Shown here piece by piece: positions 1 through 10,122 of a stretch of DNA of 64,000 bases. Origin of the DNA: Armigeres subalbatus (taxonomy: Eukaryota; Arthropoda; Insecta; Diptera; Culicidae); the NCBI RefSeq assembly GCF_024139115.2, contig NC_085141.1, forward strand, positions 36,214,120-36,278,119, written 5' to 3'. A model generated the notes under the pieces. The model had not been told where the DNA came from. It did no database searches and saw nothing but the letters and a program-made list of their open reading frames with translations. Numbering within the stretch: position 1 is the stretch's first letter; each line of letters starts with the position of its first letter. The position numbers were made by a program, and so were the translations under genes.

Positions 1-1260
1 TAGTATTACTTTTACAGAATAATTTTATTGAACAAATAAAAGCATGTCAACGAAAAGATGAAAAGCTCGCCGCGATAATTCAAGCTTTAGCTGTAGGATG
101 TTACAATGATTACTTTTTGGATCATGGTGTTTTGTACAAAACTTTTAGTTATTCCAAGATCAATGCACAATTCTGTTATTCGACAAATTTATGAACAGGG
201 ACATTTTGCAACAAAAAAGATGAGCGAATTTATTTTGAGAGAATATTGGATAGATAATTGATCAGGTAAAGTAGATAGATTAGTGAGAAGTTGTGTAAAT
301 TGCATTCTAGCTAGTCGTAAAGCTGGAAAAAGGAAGGTTTTTAAATCCAATCCCAAAGGACGAGATTCCACTTACAACTTAGCATGTAGATCACTGAGGC
401 GCCATGACAGCGTCGAATAAGCAATATCGTTATATTTTTACTGTCATGGATGCTTTTAGTAAGTTTGTATGGATTTATCCAGTAAAATCAACAACAGCCG
501 AAGAAGTTTTTAAAAAACTGGGTGTACAGAAGTCTGTATTCGGTAGTCCAAAAAGGATAATATCGGATAGACGGGCAGCTTTTACTTCGTCAATTTTTGA
601 GTTATATTGTAAAGAGGAGGGTATTGAACATTTGCTCATTACAACGGGAGTACCAAGAGGCAACGGCCAAGTAGAAAGAATTCACGGTGTAATAGTTCCC
701 GCTCTGGCGAAGCTGGCCATAAACAGCCCAGATTCATGGTATAAACACGTAGGAGATTTACAAAGATTTTTGAATAACACAATACAATGAAGCATTAATA
801 AAACACCTTTCGAATTGCTATTTGGAACAAAAATGAGATTACGTGAAGATGTGAAGCTAGCGGAGGCTATAGAACGAGAGTGGATAACATTATTTGAGGA
901 ATCAAGGGATGAATTAAGAGAAGTTGCGAAAACAAACATTCAAAAAGCACAAGAAACAATGAAAAAACAATTTGATCAGAACAGAAAAAAACGCAACCAA
1001 ATATGATGTTGGAGATTTAGTGGTAATTAATCGTACACAATTTGGAACACACTTGAAAATTGCTAAAAAGTTTTTGGGAACCTATCGTGTAACTAAGAAA
1101 AAGAAATGATAGATATGATGTTGAAAAGGTTGGAAACCACGAAGGGCCAAATCGTACATCCACGTGTGCTGAATTTATGAAAAGATTTATCTCTTTAGAT
1201 GATGTAGATGATAGTGACGAAGAAATAGACCATGGTGATGCTAGGGAAGACGCCATTCGA
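1..1260 (+). pseudogene. Ty3/gypsy pol remnant: integrase, 5' end outside window
   Basis: Degenerate gypsy-type polyprotein, plus strand. In order: a zinc-binding region (HNSVIRQIYEQGHF followed by CVNC) at about 160-315, broken by an in-frame TGA near 258; then the integrase core at about 385-790. The first catalytic Asp lies in HVDH just before another TGA (about 396). The second Asp is in IISDRRAAF and the Glu in GNGQVERIHG, with exactly 35 residues between them (DD35E). A stop at 788 splits the core from the C-terminal part (815-1006), and a frameshift in the A run near 985-998 leads to a chromodomain-like GPY/F stretch (KFLGTYRV, about 1065-1095). An acidic tail ends near 1268, directly before a candidate LTR. 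The enzyme would have inserted retrotransposon cDNA; this copy is dead, with several stops and frameshifts. No envelope gene is seen. Seen: motifs and breaks. Known: DD35E and GPY/F are hallmarks of gypsy integrases. Confidence 0.88.
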
Positions 1261-1286
1261 GGCGAATGACGGTCAGGATGGCCGAT

Positions 1287-1583
1287 TGTTAGAATTAAGT
1301 ATTAATCGGTGCACTATTTTGTGAACCATTCACACACCAGCCGGTTTGCCTTCTCCAATGAAACCCCACCCAACTATAAAAGCTGGCAAACGAGGTGAGG
1401 AGGACAGTTTTTGGATTGGAGAAGGCAAAGGAACGGTCCTGTTGCAAGTGTTTATTCCGAACGTTAAGCAATAAACGGTAAAAACAATCCAAGTGTTTGA
1501 AGTGTGCGATCCGAAAGACTTCCCAAATCGCGTTGGATAAGAAATCCAACATATATTTTATCATACCCGTCTCAATTCCTACA
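1287..1583 (+). mobile_element. Probable 3' LTR of the gypsy remnant
   Basis: The segment begins TGTTAGAATT immediately after the polyprotein end and could finish at CTACA (1583) or at GCTGCA slightly further on. It has LTR-like internal order: a TATAAA box at 1375-1380 and an AATAAA polyadenylation signal at 1470-1475. The 5' LTR is outside the window, so the ends cannot be confirmed by comparing two LTRs and are approximate. Confidence 0.5.
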
Positions 1584-1772
1584 AGTGTTTGTGTTATTTA
1601 TGCTGCAATTGGATTTTTTTACTCAAAATCTAGTTTATTTTTCAATTTTCGTTTTGTACAGAGATTTATTTGAAGTTTAAGTGGTTGGCTACCTGGCACT
1701 TTCACCAAGTTATTCAGGTTTTTTTTTTGGTTATAGTTGAAATGCAATTTGAAAAGTTATACTTATTTAACA

Positions 1773-2012
1773 CTAGCAGACCCGACGAACTTCGTTTCGC
1801 CTAAAATTGATTAGTTCTCGAGTTATGCAGAAATTTCGGTTTCATTTGTATGGGAGCCCCCCTTTCCAAAGGAGGGAGGGGTCTCGAACCATCTTAAGAA
1901 CCTTCCCCGACCCCAAAAACCTCTGCATATAAATTTTCACGCCGATCGGTTCAGTAGTTTCGGAGTCTATAAGGTTCAGACAGACAGAAATTCATTTTTA
2001 TGTATATAGATA
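1773..2012 (+). mobile_element. RTE-like non-LTR tail fragment
   Basis: This 240-bp segment starts CTAGCAGACCCGACGAACTT, passes through GTATGGGAGCCCCCC, and ends with GCCGATCGGTTCAGTAG, then CAGACAGACAGAAATTCAT and a TATGTATATAGATA tail. Such 3' segments recur in insect genomes and resemble RTE-clade 3' ends or SINEs that use them. No coding sequence remains. The clade is a recollection of the type, not a match I could compute. Confidence 0.45.
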
Positions 2013-2139
2013 ACAGCCTTAGATGGCATTGATTGATTTGATAATTTGATAACCTAACTACTATGTACACTAATATTTACAGTAAAAATTTGATAATCTA
2101 ATTGTGTATAAGCGTCGTAATGTTTGCCTGGTCCGAATC

Positions 2140-3466
2140 TAAGCAACGGGTCATGAACCGATCTTTACACTCACCAAAGCGGTCTTGTAATGTTTTGATC
2201 CCGGCCAGACGGTGGACCTCAGAAGTTCGTGTCTGGCCGGGATTCCATTCCACAGTCGTGTTAAGGATGATTTTACAGTCCGCAGGCGGAACATGTTTAG
2301 GGGATTTAGAGTGGAGGAAAATGGGGCCTTAATGTTTTTCGATGATTTGATATAGGCCGTCAATTCGCCAGCTGTGATCTCCAACTCCTCCAAGAAGCAG
2401 CTAGGGGAGTCAGATGGATGTTGTTAGCATGTCTAAGATTGTGCGAGCTGACAAAGTGACGAACTATTTCGGTAACCTTCTCTGCAGGAGCTATCAAGCG
2501 ATCCTTAGAGCTGTCTAATGGGATCAAAGGTGGAATGGGGAATGGCTTAGATTTTAGAATTTTGGTTAGCCTCCAGAACGGCTTAGCACAGTCTGGGAGA
2601 GCGCGAATCTTATTGGTAAAATCCCTATTTTTGAGGTCCACCAGGCAGCCCAGTACGTTGGTTCTGCCTGCGAGTAACATTTCGCAAACGGATTAAATCT
2701 TTGGTGAGTATATCGATGGCCCGGGTATTGCTTACATGTTGGGTCTTTGGAACATGCAGTTCGCGAGCTAAGGAGAGCGCCTCCTGGATGGCGTGCAGCT
2801 GCTCGTCGACGTCTTCGGATGACACCGGATGCCGCTGGTGATCCGAGCTGAGCTTCTGGAAGACGACCGGCTGGGAGACGTGATCGTTTATGTTCGTGAT
2901 GAAGATGTCGAACGTTGCATGGGCCCCGGACCGTGTCAACTGGGTAGGGCTGTCAGGGCTCAGGGTGGTGTAGTGGCCCTCTAGCCAGACGACTCCGTTG
3001 CGGTTAGAGACGCAGACGGTGTTTCACCACGATTGGTGTTTTGCGTCCAGGTCTCCGGCGATGATGAACTGCCCCTTCCGCCGAGTGAGCTTGACTACGT
3101 CTCCTCGTAGTTCGGCCGACGTGCCGTCGTTGACTTTGGCTTGTGTGGGACAGTAAGCCACGATGAACGTGACGACTTCGACGGAGGTGGTGACTTCCAC
3201 TCCAACGGCTTCGATGGTTTTGAGCTTGAAGTCCGGCAGCTGGCGGCAGGGGATGTTGCACCGCAAGGCGATGTTGCTTCGCAAGCTCCCCCTCTGAACC
3301 TCACCAGCCTGAAACCCGGAATTGTTGCACTTACCTCGGGCTTCGAGTGAGTTTCGGTGATGACAGCCGCATCAATCTCCTTCTCCTGAAGGAAATCACT
3401 GAGCTCGACGATTTTGCTCTTGGGCGAGCAAGCGTTCCAGTTTGCCAGGTTCAACCTAGTAGCCAT
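2140..3466 (-). pseudogene. Jockey-type LINE ORF2 remnant: endonuclease and start of RT
   Basis: Minus strand. The frame opens at ATG 3466-3464 (MATRLNLANWNACSPKSK), the usual start of an AP-endonuclease of jockey-like LINEs. Visible endonuclease motifs: VITETH (catalytic Glu region), the GDLDAKHQSW block, and SSDH near the C-terminal end. A frameshift near 3285 and an in-frame stop at about 3021 (right after HQSW) break it. Downstream, FWRLTKILKSKPFPIPPLI and TAYIKSSKNIKAP match the linker and first motif of a jockey-clade reverse transcriptase; the catalytic RT motifs are missing, so the 3' part is deleted. The ORF2 start overlaps the ORF1 stop (ATGGCTACTAG), the arrangement expected for these elements. 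The copy is inactive. Confidence 0.82.
2198..2243. repeat. Perfect 13-bp inverted repeat
   Basis: ATCCCGGCCAGAC (2198-2210) and its exact complement GTCTGGCCGGGAT (2231-2243) flank a 20-nt loop. It sits at the broken 3' side of the jockey-type remnant and may mark a deletion junction or another inserted fragment. Confidence 0.7.
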
Positions 3467-3880
3467 TTCCAATGCGGAAAAGGCCCAGAGTGTAGATCTG
3501 GTCGAACCGGGATTTGCAGCTTCGAACCCGAGCTGCAAATTGGCTGAATATCGGAGCCAGCTGCTCCAGGGTATAGAGCAGAGCGGAATCTTCCGGGGAT
3601 AGAGGATGCTCGTCTTGCTGTCGGTGGAATCCAGAAGGAGGGAGCGGGGGCCATTCGCTGGAGGATGGAGCCGGCGGAGCTGGAGCTTGAACCGACGCAG
3701 CAGCTGCTGGTGGCCACCTCCGTCTTGTCGCACTCATCAGTCGGATGGGGTTCCCCATATTTGTTGCAGTTCCTGGTTCCGTGCAAGATGGGCGGTTGCT
3801 GTAAACAATTTTCACTAAGGTGGCGTCTTCATCGATTTGGCTGTCGTCGGCAGGAAGTGATCTTTCTGGTAAGAATCGTT
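3456..3880 (-). pseudogene. Jockey-type LINE ORF1 remnant (zinc-knuckle Gag-like)
   Basis: The C-terminal part of the nucleic-acid-binding ORF1 lies upstream of ORF2 on the minus strand. One frame shows a decayed CCHC knuckle, CNKYGEPHPTDEC (the second Cys is now Tyr), at about 3728-3770. After a frameshift near 3720 another frame carries a Pro/Ala/Ser-rich linker and a conserved-looking end (ALLYTLEQLAPIFSQF), closing with the TAG at 3458-3456 inside the ORF2 start region. The 5' portion of ORF1 and the 5' UTR are not recognisable beyond about 3880. Confidence 0.7.
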
Positions 3881-5389
3881 GGTATTGCTTCTATTAGTCT
3901 TTTTAAATGAAATCGATTTATTTCTGTCCACCATTTCATACAAAACAAAGCTTTTCTTATCTCATTTTGCTATTTGAGTTACCGTATTTTGTAGTTTGTT
4001 TTAGTCAACGACGATCTTGCTGTTGACCAAAGGTAAAAAGATTTTAAGTGAAAAAGGCAGATATATTAAAAGACTACCAAAGTTCCTTTGAGCAGTGATT
4101 TAATAGAATCTGATCTTAATTTGAAATAATCAATTTGAGACACACCAAGTGACAATAATTATAAATAATTGAACATATTATGCATATGTTTCGAAATTGA
4201 TGATTTCACAACTATTATGCCAAATCACCATTATGCCAAACGGCCATTATACTAAACGGCCGTTATCCCAAACGACATTATGCCAAATGACCTACCACCC
4301 GTGTGATAAGTAAACGCAAAACCAGTTTTAGCTTGTCATAAAAACTGAGTGTCGAAAAACACCGTCGTCAATAATTAATCACAGTCGAAAGCAACAACTG
4401 ATGGGTTAGTTAAGCAAATGTCATATTTGATTTTTGCAATATAGTTGCTTTTTATGTTAAGCTGGATCGAAGAGGATTGGCTTTATCAGTTAAATGTATT
4501 TGAAGGCTGTCTTCTATAGAACTACCGAAGTATCATTTCTCTACTTGTGCAATAGTCAACAATAAAATGTATCCCGACACCTCCAATCGTTCGGTTCTAA
4601 CGTCGAGATCATATACACGTCCAACGGTTTATCACCTTCTAAATGTCCTGATCGACATTCGCATAAGGACATGCAGCGTTGTGTTAACCATTCCAGCTGT
4701 GCCTGTAGTACTGGAAGATTGCGTTAAAATAAATATATTATATGATAACCATGTCCGTCTAAATATGCGGAAAATTATAATAATACAAACATGTTTAGGT
4801 TCTTACGTTTCGTTCCGTCCAATTTAAAAGAATTACGATAAAATCAATTTACAAAACATTCCCCATGTTTCATTTTGGTTCTTCATAGTTTTAAATTTTC
4901 ACTAGCCTTACAACTTAGATTCTGCCCCTATGTCATGTGTACCTCTAAGTGCAGTGATTATTAACATTCGAAAGGGTTCTGGATGGGACCGAGAAGCGAC
5001 TTCTGCTCACAAAGGCGAGCAGAAGCTTCTGCAGTCACATGAATTTAAGTCTCTTCATAACAATAAGAACGAATAAACTAATTGGTGCGAACTCATATTA
5101 CTTGCAAATTGCGTGCGGCTTTGATAATCACCATTGTAATGTTCTTATCATCTCATATCCCTAACCAGTTCCCACATAGGCCATAGATGACAACACAATG
5201 CCAATTAGGTCTAATTGAGTTGTTCCTGTTGCTTCACAGCCTCACGCTCCACTGTCACAATGATAATTGTTCGCAGAAGAGCAGCTTTTGTCGCATCGCT
5301 CATATCCCCATGACTGTGTCATGCTCTCATTAGATAACCTCCGATCCCTCTAACAACAGCCAAGTTATAAACTCCTCCAACATACTCAC
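3881..5389. other. Non-coding, no gene recognised
   Basis: AT-rich sequence with stops in all frames apart from short chance ORFs. The only structure seen is a degenerate tandem repeat at 4211-4292. On the minus strand this would be intron downstream of the exon ending at 5390. Confidence 0.6.
4211..4292 (+). repeat. Degenerate ~16-bp tandem repeat (CATTATGCCAAACGGC)
   Basis: About five consecutive variants of CATTATGCCAAACGGC: TATGCCAAATCAC, TATGCCAAACGGC, TATACTAAACGGC, TATCCCAAACGAC and TATGCCAAATGAC. Confidence 0.75.
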
Positions 5390-6044
5390 CCTTGTCGTTT
5401 CCGTGGTTTCTCTCCTGGCGGGTAATTTTTCACTGCCTCCACTCGATTCTCCCCATGATCATCGCCTCCAGATAGACTCCTCCGCACTCGATTCGGTTTT
5501 AAATGGATTTTCCCTCGAACGCGCCCGATTGCATGATTAATTACTTCATTCGACACAACATTACCATTATGACCGTCACCTTCCGGCACATTTCCGTCCC
5601 CAAAACCCCGGCCATCGCCCGCCGAGACAGGAAGCAATTTGCTCCACAAACTTTCACTTGCTTGAACTTTTCCCCTTTCAGAGCGACTTTTGTCAATCGC
5701 CCCCTCTGGAATCTCACTTTCACTCACCGCAACAATTGACGGCGGAATCCTTGCACTTCTTCTAGTTCTCGTTCTTCCTTCCATTCCATCACCCTGGGAT
5801 TCACTCACATCGAGCACATTATCACCGTTGGAGGCATCACCGTCCCCGTAGCCACCCCCACCTTTATCGGGAAAACTCTCGTTGAACAGCAGACGGACCG
5901 GAAATCGCTCAGCCGCCGCCGTTTCTGATAATCCCCAGGACGACGACGACGACACCGTAGCCGACGCCACCGTTACTGCTGACGATGATGATGATGTTGT
6001 CAGGTTTGGGGAAACCGTCGATGAAGAATTCCATCCTCCGAGAT
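5390..6044 (-). CDS. Internal coding exon of a host gene (Ser/Gly-rich, possible extracellular loop)
   Basis: Minus strand, 655 bp, open throughout. The acceptor is strong: a long pyrimidine tract (TTTCCTTCCTCCCCGCAG) ends at 6045. The donor is ACAAGG then GTGAGTATG (5389-5381). The exon starts with 2 nt of a split codon and ends 2 nt into another, with 217 whole codons between. The protein is Ser-rich at the start (two SSSSS runs), then Gly/Asp-rich, then basic (RTRRSAR, RVRRS, EKPRKRQ). N-glycosylation sequons NSS, NLT and NES appear in the first ~55 residues, and there is no transmembrane helix. The product is not recognised by itself. The start phase fits the adenylate cyclase exon at 41273-41444 (which ends with one base, G; the joined codon would be GAT), so it could encode an enlarged first extracellular loop of that cyclase. 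A one-in-three phase match is weak support, and a separate minus-strand gene remains possible. Seen: splice sites, frame, sequons. Inferred: the partner. Confidence 0.65.
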
Positions 6045-7256
6045 CTGCGGGGAGGAAGGAAACGAATCAAAGAGAGGGGGGTAATTGATGAGATAAAGCT
6101 GATTCGATGTGTGCAGTACGGTTATTGAATTAGGCCAGGAAAATGTGGGGCTTGATTTGGCGGGGGATTTAAGGAAACTATGCAGAGGTTCTATGGGGAT
6201 GTAAAATATTAAATGGCAATAAAATAAAATACTCAGAAATGAAGTTACTCGTTCGTTCTTCAAATGAAAAAAATGACATTACGTAGCTTGTTGCAGTGCA
6301 ACTTTCCTAACGGCTGGATCACTATTTCACGACAATAATAACTACATTGTTCCGACATAAAATATGTATGAGCAAAAATGATGTTACGAGAGGTAACCTC
6401 ATAAGTACCAGGGAGTTGAATATTTGGGGAAGGTATTCGATGTGTCAGGATTTGCCTGTGGCAGACAATGTGACGATAGTAGATCTCCCACCGTAACAAA
6501 CCACGAAAATGTGTCTACCCAAAATTGTTACGAACTTTAAAATTTATGAACCGTGAAATTCAATTTTTTGTGATATCAAACAATGTTCTAAAGCACAACT
6601 TGCATAACAATAACAGTATACTACAGGCACTACAGCGCTTTGGAAGAAATAGGTAATCACCGAAAATCTTGATAGATCCTTAGATCCTTAGATAATTCTT
6701 TGATCTGGAGCCAGAATCAAATCGTTATCGTCCGCAATCATTAAATAAATCCATTCGCCATTGTAGGCACCAATCAACGGTAACACTCAGCGTAATTTAC
6801 CATCAACTGACCCTTTAGCAGTAGCAGAGCATAAATTGTGTACTATAAACCACTCTGACCTATCTCTATCTGGTCTTTGCCACGCAAGATACATACTCTT
6901 GTAATGGCTGCCATAAAAAAACTTTCAATTAGGAACTGGGGGAGTACTAATAGAATACTAGTTTGAAAAGCAGGTCAAGCTCCAGTTAGAGTGTAGAGCC
7001 ATAAGGTCTGGGTTCTGCCGAACCGCACCAAACGGCGTTTTAGCTGACTTGTGATATTTTGTTCGTAAAAGGAAAACGAAAAATATTTCATAATAATTCA
7101 TATACACATTTATTGCAGGATATCCTCAGCTATGGGGTTGAGGGATATCCGATTCGATTTGTGATCAATTGAATCAACTAAACGAAAATTTGTGCAGAAA
7201 AAATGGATAATTTTTTGGTGGCGCTTGGTGCGATTTGGCAGTAACTCGGCCAAATA
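6045..7256. other. Non-coding, intron-like
   Basis: AT-rich, no ORF with gene-like features and no recognised repeat family. It lies directly upstream, on the minus strand, of the acceptor at 6045. Confidence 0.6.
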
Positions 7257-7392
7257 GAAGGAAGAAAAGAAGAAGAAGAAGAAGAAAAAGAAGAAGAAGA
7301 AGAAGAAGAAGAAGAAGAAGAAGAAGAAGAAGAAGAAGAAGAAGAAGAAGAAGAAGAAGAAGAAGAAGAAAAAGAAGAAGAAGAAAAAGACC
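7257..7392 (+). repeat. (AAG)n microsatellite
   Basis: About 130 bp of nearly pure GAA/AAG with a few AAA interruptions. It reads as poly-Arg or poly-Leu in some frames; these are not proteins. Confidence 0.95.
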
Positions 7393-7501
7393 GAGAAGTA
7401 GACAGAACGTCAAGTGACTAAAATCAAGAACCTACGGATCAGAAGCTTCCATTTCAGGGGCATGAGAACTTCTTCCGAAATGCTCAGTAGCTTCTTTGCG
7501 A

Positions 7502-10122
7502 GTGGCTCGGAAGCCTCCTTTCAAGAGGCTCGAAAGCCTTTTTCTTGGGATTCGGTAGCCTCCTATCAAGAGGCTCGGAAGCTTCCTTTCAAGAGGCTCG
7601 GAAGCCTTCTTTCAAGAGGCTCGGAAGCCTTCTTTCAAGAGGCTCGGAAGCCTCCTTTCAAGATGCTCGGAAGCCTCCTTTCAAGTGGCTTAAAAGCCTC
7701 CTTTCAAGAGCCTCTGAAGCCTTTTTCCAAGAGGCTCGGAAGCCTCTTTTCTAGAGGCTCAAAAGCCTCCTTTCAAGAGGCCCCGAAGCCTCTTCTCAAG
7801 AGGCTCAAAAGCCTCCTTCCAAGAGGCTCAAAAGCCTCCTTTCAAGAGGCTCAGAAGCCCCTTTCAAGAGGCTCAGAAGCCTCCTTACAAGAGGATCAGC
7901 AGCCTCCTTTCAATAGGCTCGGCAGCCTCCTTTCAAAACGCTTGGAAGCCTCCTTCCAAGATGCTAAGAAGCATCCTTTCAAGAGGCTCAGAAGCCTCCT
8001 TCCAAGAGGCTCAAAAGCCTCGAAAGCCTCCTTTCAAAAGGCTCGGAAGCGTCCTTCCAAGAGGCTCAGGCCTCCTTTCAAGAGGCTCAGAAGCCTCCTT
8101 TCAAGAGGCTCAGCCCAGTTTCAAGAGGCTCAAAGCCTCCTTTCAAGAGGCTCAGAAGCCTCCTTTCAAGAGGCTCAGAAGCCTCCTTTCAAGAGGCTCA
8201 GGCCTCCTTTCAAGAGGCTCAGAGCCTCCTTTCAAGAGGCTCAGAAGCCTCCTTTCAAGAGGCTCAGAGCCTCCTTTCAAGAGGCTCAGGCCTCCTTTCA
8301 AGAGGCCTCAGGCCTCCTTTCAAGAGGCTCGAAGCCTCCTTCAAAAGGCTCAGAAGCCTCCTTTCAAGAGGCACGGAAGCCTCCTTTCAAGAGGCACGGA
8401 AGCCTCCTTTCAAGAGGCACGGAAGCCTCCTTTCAAGAGGCACGGAAGCCTCCTTTCAAGAGGCACGGAAGCCTCCTTTCAAAAGGCTCAGGAAGCCTCC
8501 TTTCAAGAGGCTCAGAAGCCTCCTTTCAAGAGGCTCAGAGCCTCCTTTCAAGAGGCTCAGGCCTCCTTTCAAGAGGCTCAGAGCCTCCTTTCAAGAGGCT
8601 CAGAAGCCTCCTTTCAAGAGGCTCAGAAGCCTCCTTTCAAGAGGCTCAGAAGCCTCCTTTCAAGAGGCTCAGAAGCCTCCTTTCAAGAGGCTCAGAAGCC
8701 TCCTTTCAAGAGGCTCAAGCCTCCTTTCAAGAGGCTCAGAAGCCTCCTTTCAAGAGGCTCAAGCCTCCTTTCAAGAGGCTCAGAAGCCTCCTTTCAAGAG
8801 GCTCAGAAGCCTCCTTTCAAGAGGCTCAAGCCTCCTTTCAAGAGGCTCAGAAGCCTCCTTTCAAGAGGCTCAGAAGCCTCCTTTCAAGAGGCTCAGAAGC
8901 CTCCTTTCAAGAGGCTCAGAGCCTCCTTTCAAGAGGCTCAGAAGCCTCCTTTCAAGAGGCTCAGAAGCCTCCTTTCAAGAGGCTCAGAAGCCTCCTTTCA
9001 AGAGGCTCAAGCCTCCTTTCAAGAGGCTCAGAAGCCTCCTTCCAAGAGGCTCGGAAGCCTCCTTCAAGAGGCTCAGGCCTCCTTCAAGAGGCTCAGGCCT
9101 CCTTCCAAGAGGCTCAAGCCTCCTTCCAAGAGGCTCAGAAGCCTCCTTCCAAGAGGCTCAGAAGCCTCCTTCCAAGAGGCTCAGGAAGCCTCCTTCCAAG
9201 AGGCTCAGGCCTCCTCCTTCAAGAGGCTCAGAAGCCTCCTTCCAAGAGGCTCAGGCCTCCTTCCAAGAGGCTCCAGCCTCCTTCCAAGAGGCTCAGAAGC
9301 CTCCTTCCAAGAGGCTCAGGCCTCCTTCAAGAGGCTCAAAGCCTCCTTCCAAGAGGCTCAGAAGCCTCCTTCCAAGAGGCTCAGAAGCCTCCTTCCAAGA
9401 GGCTCAGGAAGCCTCCTTCCAAGAGGAAGCCTCCTTCCAAGAGGCTCAGGCCTCCTTCCAAGGCTCACAGCCTCCTTCCAAGAGGCTCAGAAGCCTCCTT
9501 CCAAGAGGCTCAGAAGCCTCCTTCAAGAGGCTCAGAAGCCTCCTTCCAAGAGGCTCAGGCCTCCTTCCAAGAGGCCTGGAAGCCTCCTTCCAAGAGGCTC
9601 AGGAAGCCTCCTTCAAGAGGCTCAGGAAGCCTCCTTCCAAGAGGCTCAGGCCTCCTTCCAAGAGGCTCAGAAGCCTCCTTCCAAGAGGCTCAGGCCTCCT
9701 TCCAAGAGGCTCAGAAGCCTCCTTCAAGAGGCTCAGAAGCCTCCTTCCAAGAGGCTCAGAAGCCTCCTTCCAAGAGGCTCAGAAGCCTCCTTCCAAGAGG
9801 CTCAAGCCTCCTTCCAAGAGGCTCAGAAGCCTCCTTCCAAGAGGCTCAGAAGCCTCCTTCCAAGAGGCTCAGAGCCTCCTTCCAAGAGGCTCAGGAAGCC
9901 TCCTTCCAAGAGGCTCAGGCCTCCTTCCAAGAGGCTCAGAGCCTCCTTCCAAGAGGCTCAGAAGCCTCCTTCCAAGAGGCCTCAAGCCTCCTTTCAAAAG
10001 GCTCGGAAGCCTCCTTCCAAGAGGCTCGGAAGCCTCCTTCCAAGAGGCTCGGAAGCCTCCTTCCAAGAGGCTCGGAAGCCTCCTTCCAAGAGGCTCGGAA
10101 GCCTCTTTCAAGAGGCTCGGCT
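7502..10122 (+). repeat. 23-bp satellite array, about 110 monomers
   Basis: Tandem monomers of the type GAAGCCTCCTTTCAAGAGG + CTCA. Each contains 6-bp arms AGCCTC and GAGGCT separated by CTTTCAA, so every monomer can form a hairpin. Because 23 is not a multiple of 3 and no monomer carries a stop, plus-strand frames stay open and cycle through the three readings every 69 bp (for example RLRSLLSRGSEASFQEAQKP). Frequent short variants (20-22 bp, such as CTCAGGCCTCC) occur. From about 9036 rightwards TTTC changes to TTCC. CTCGG variants cluster at the two ends and CTCAG in the core. The same family recurs in reverse at 26649-29394. Confidence 0.95.

Noticed and set aside
5541..5739. Small frames inside the Ser-rich exon on both strands
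   Set aside because: Shadows of the 5390-6044 exon in other frames.
7174..7417. Poly-Leu and poly-Arg frames
   Set aside because: AAG/CTT microsatellite.
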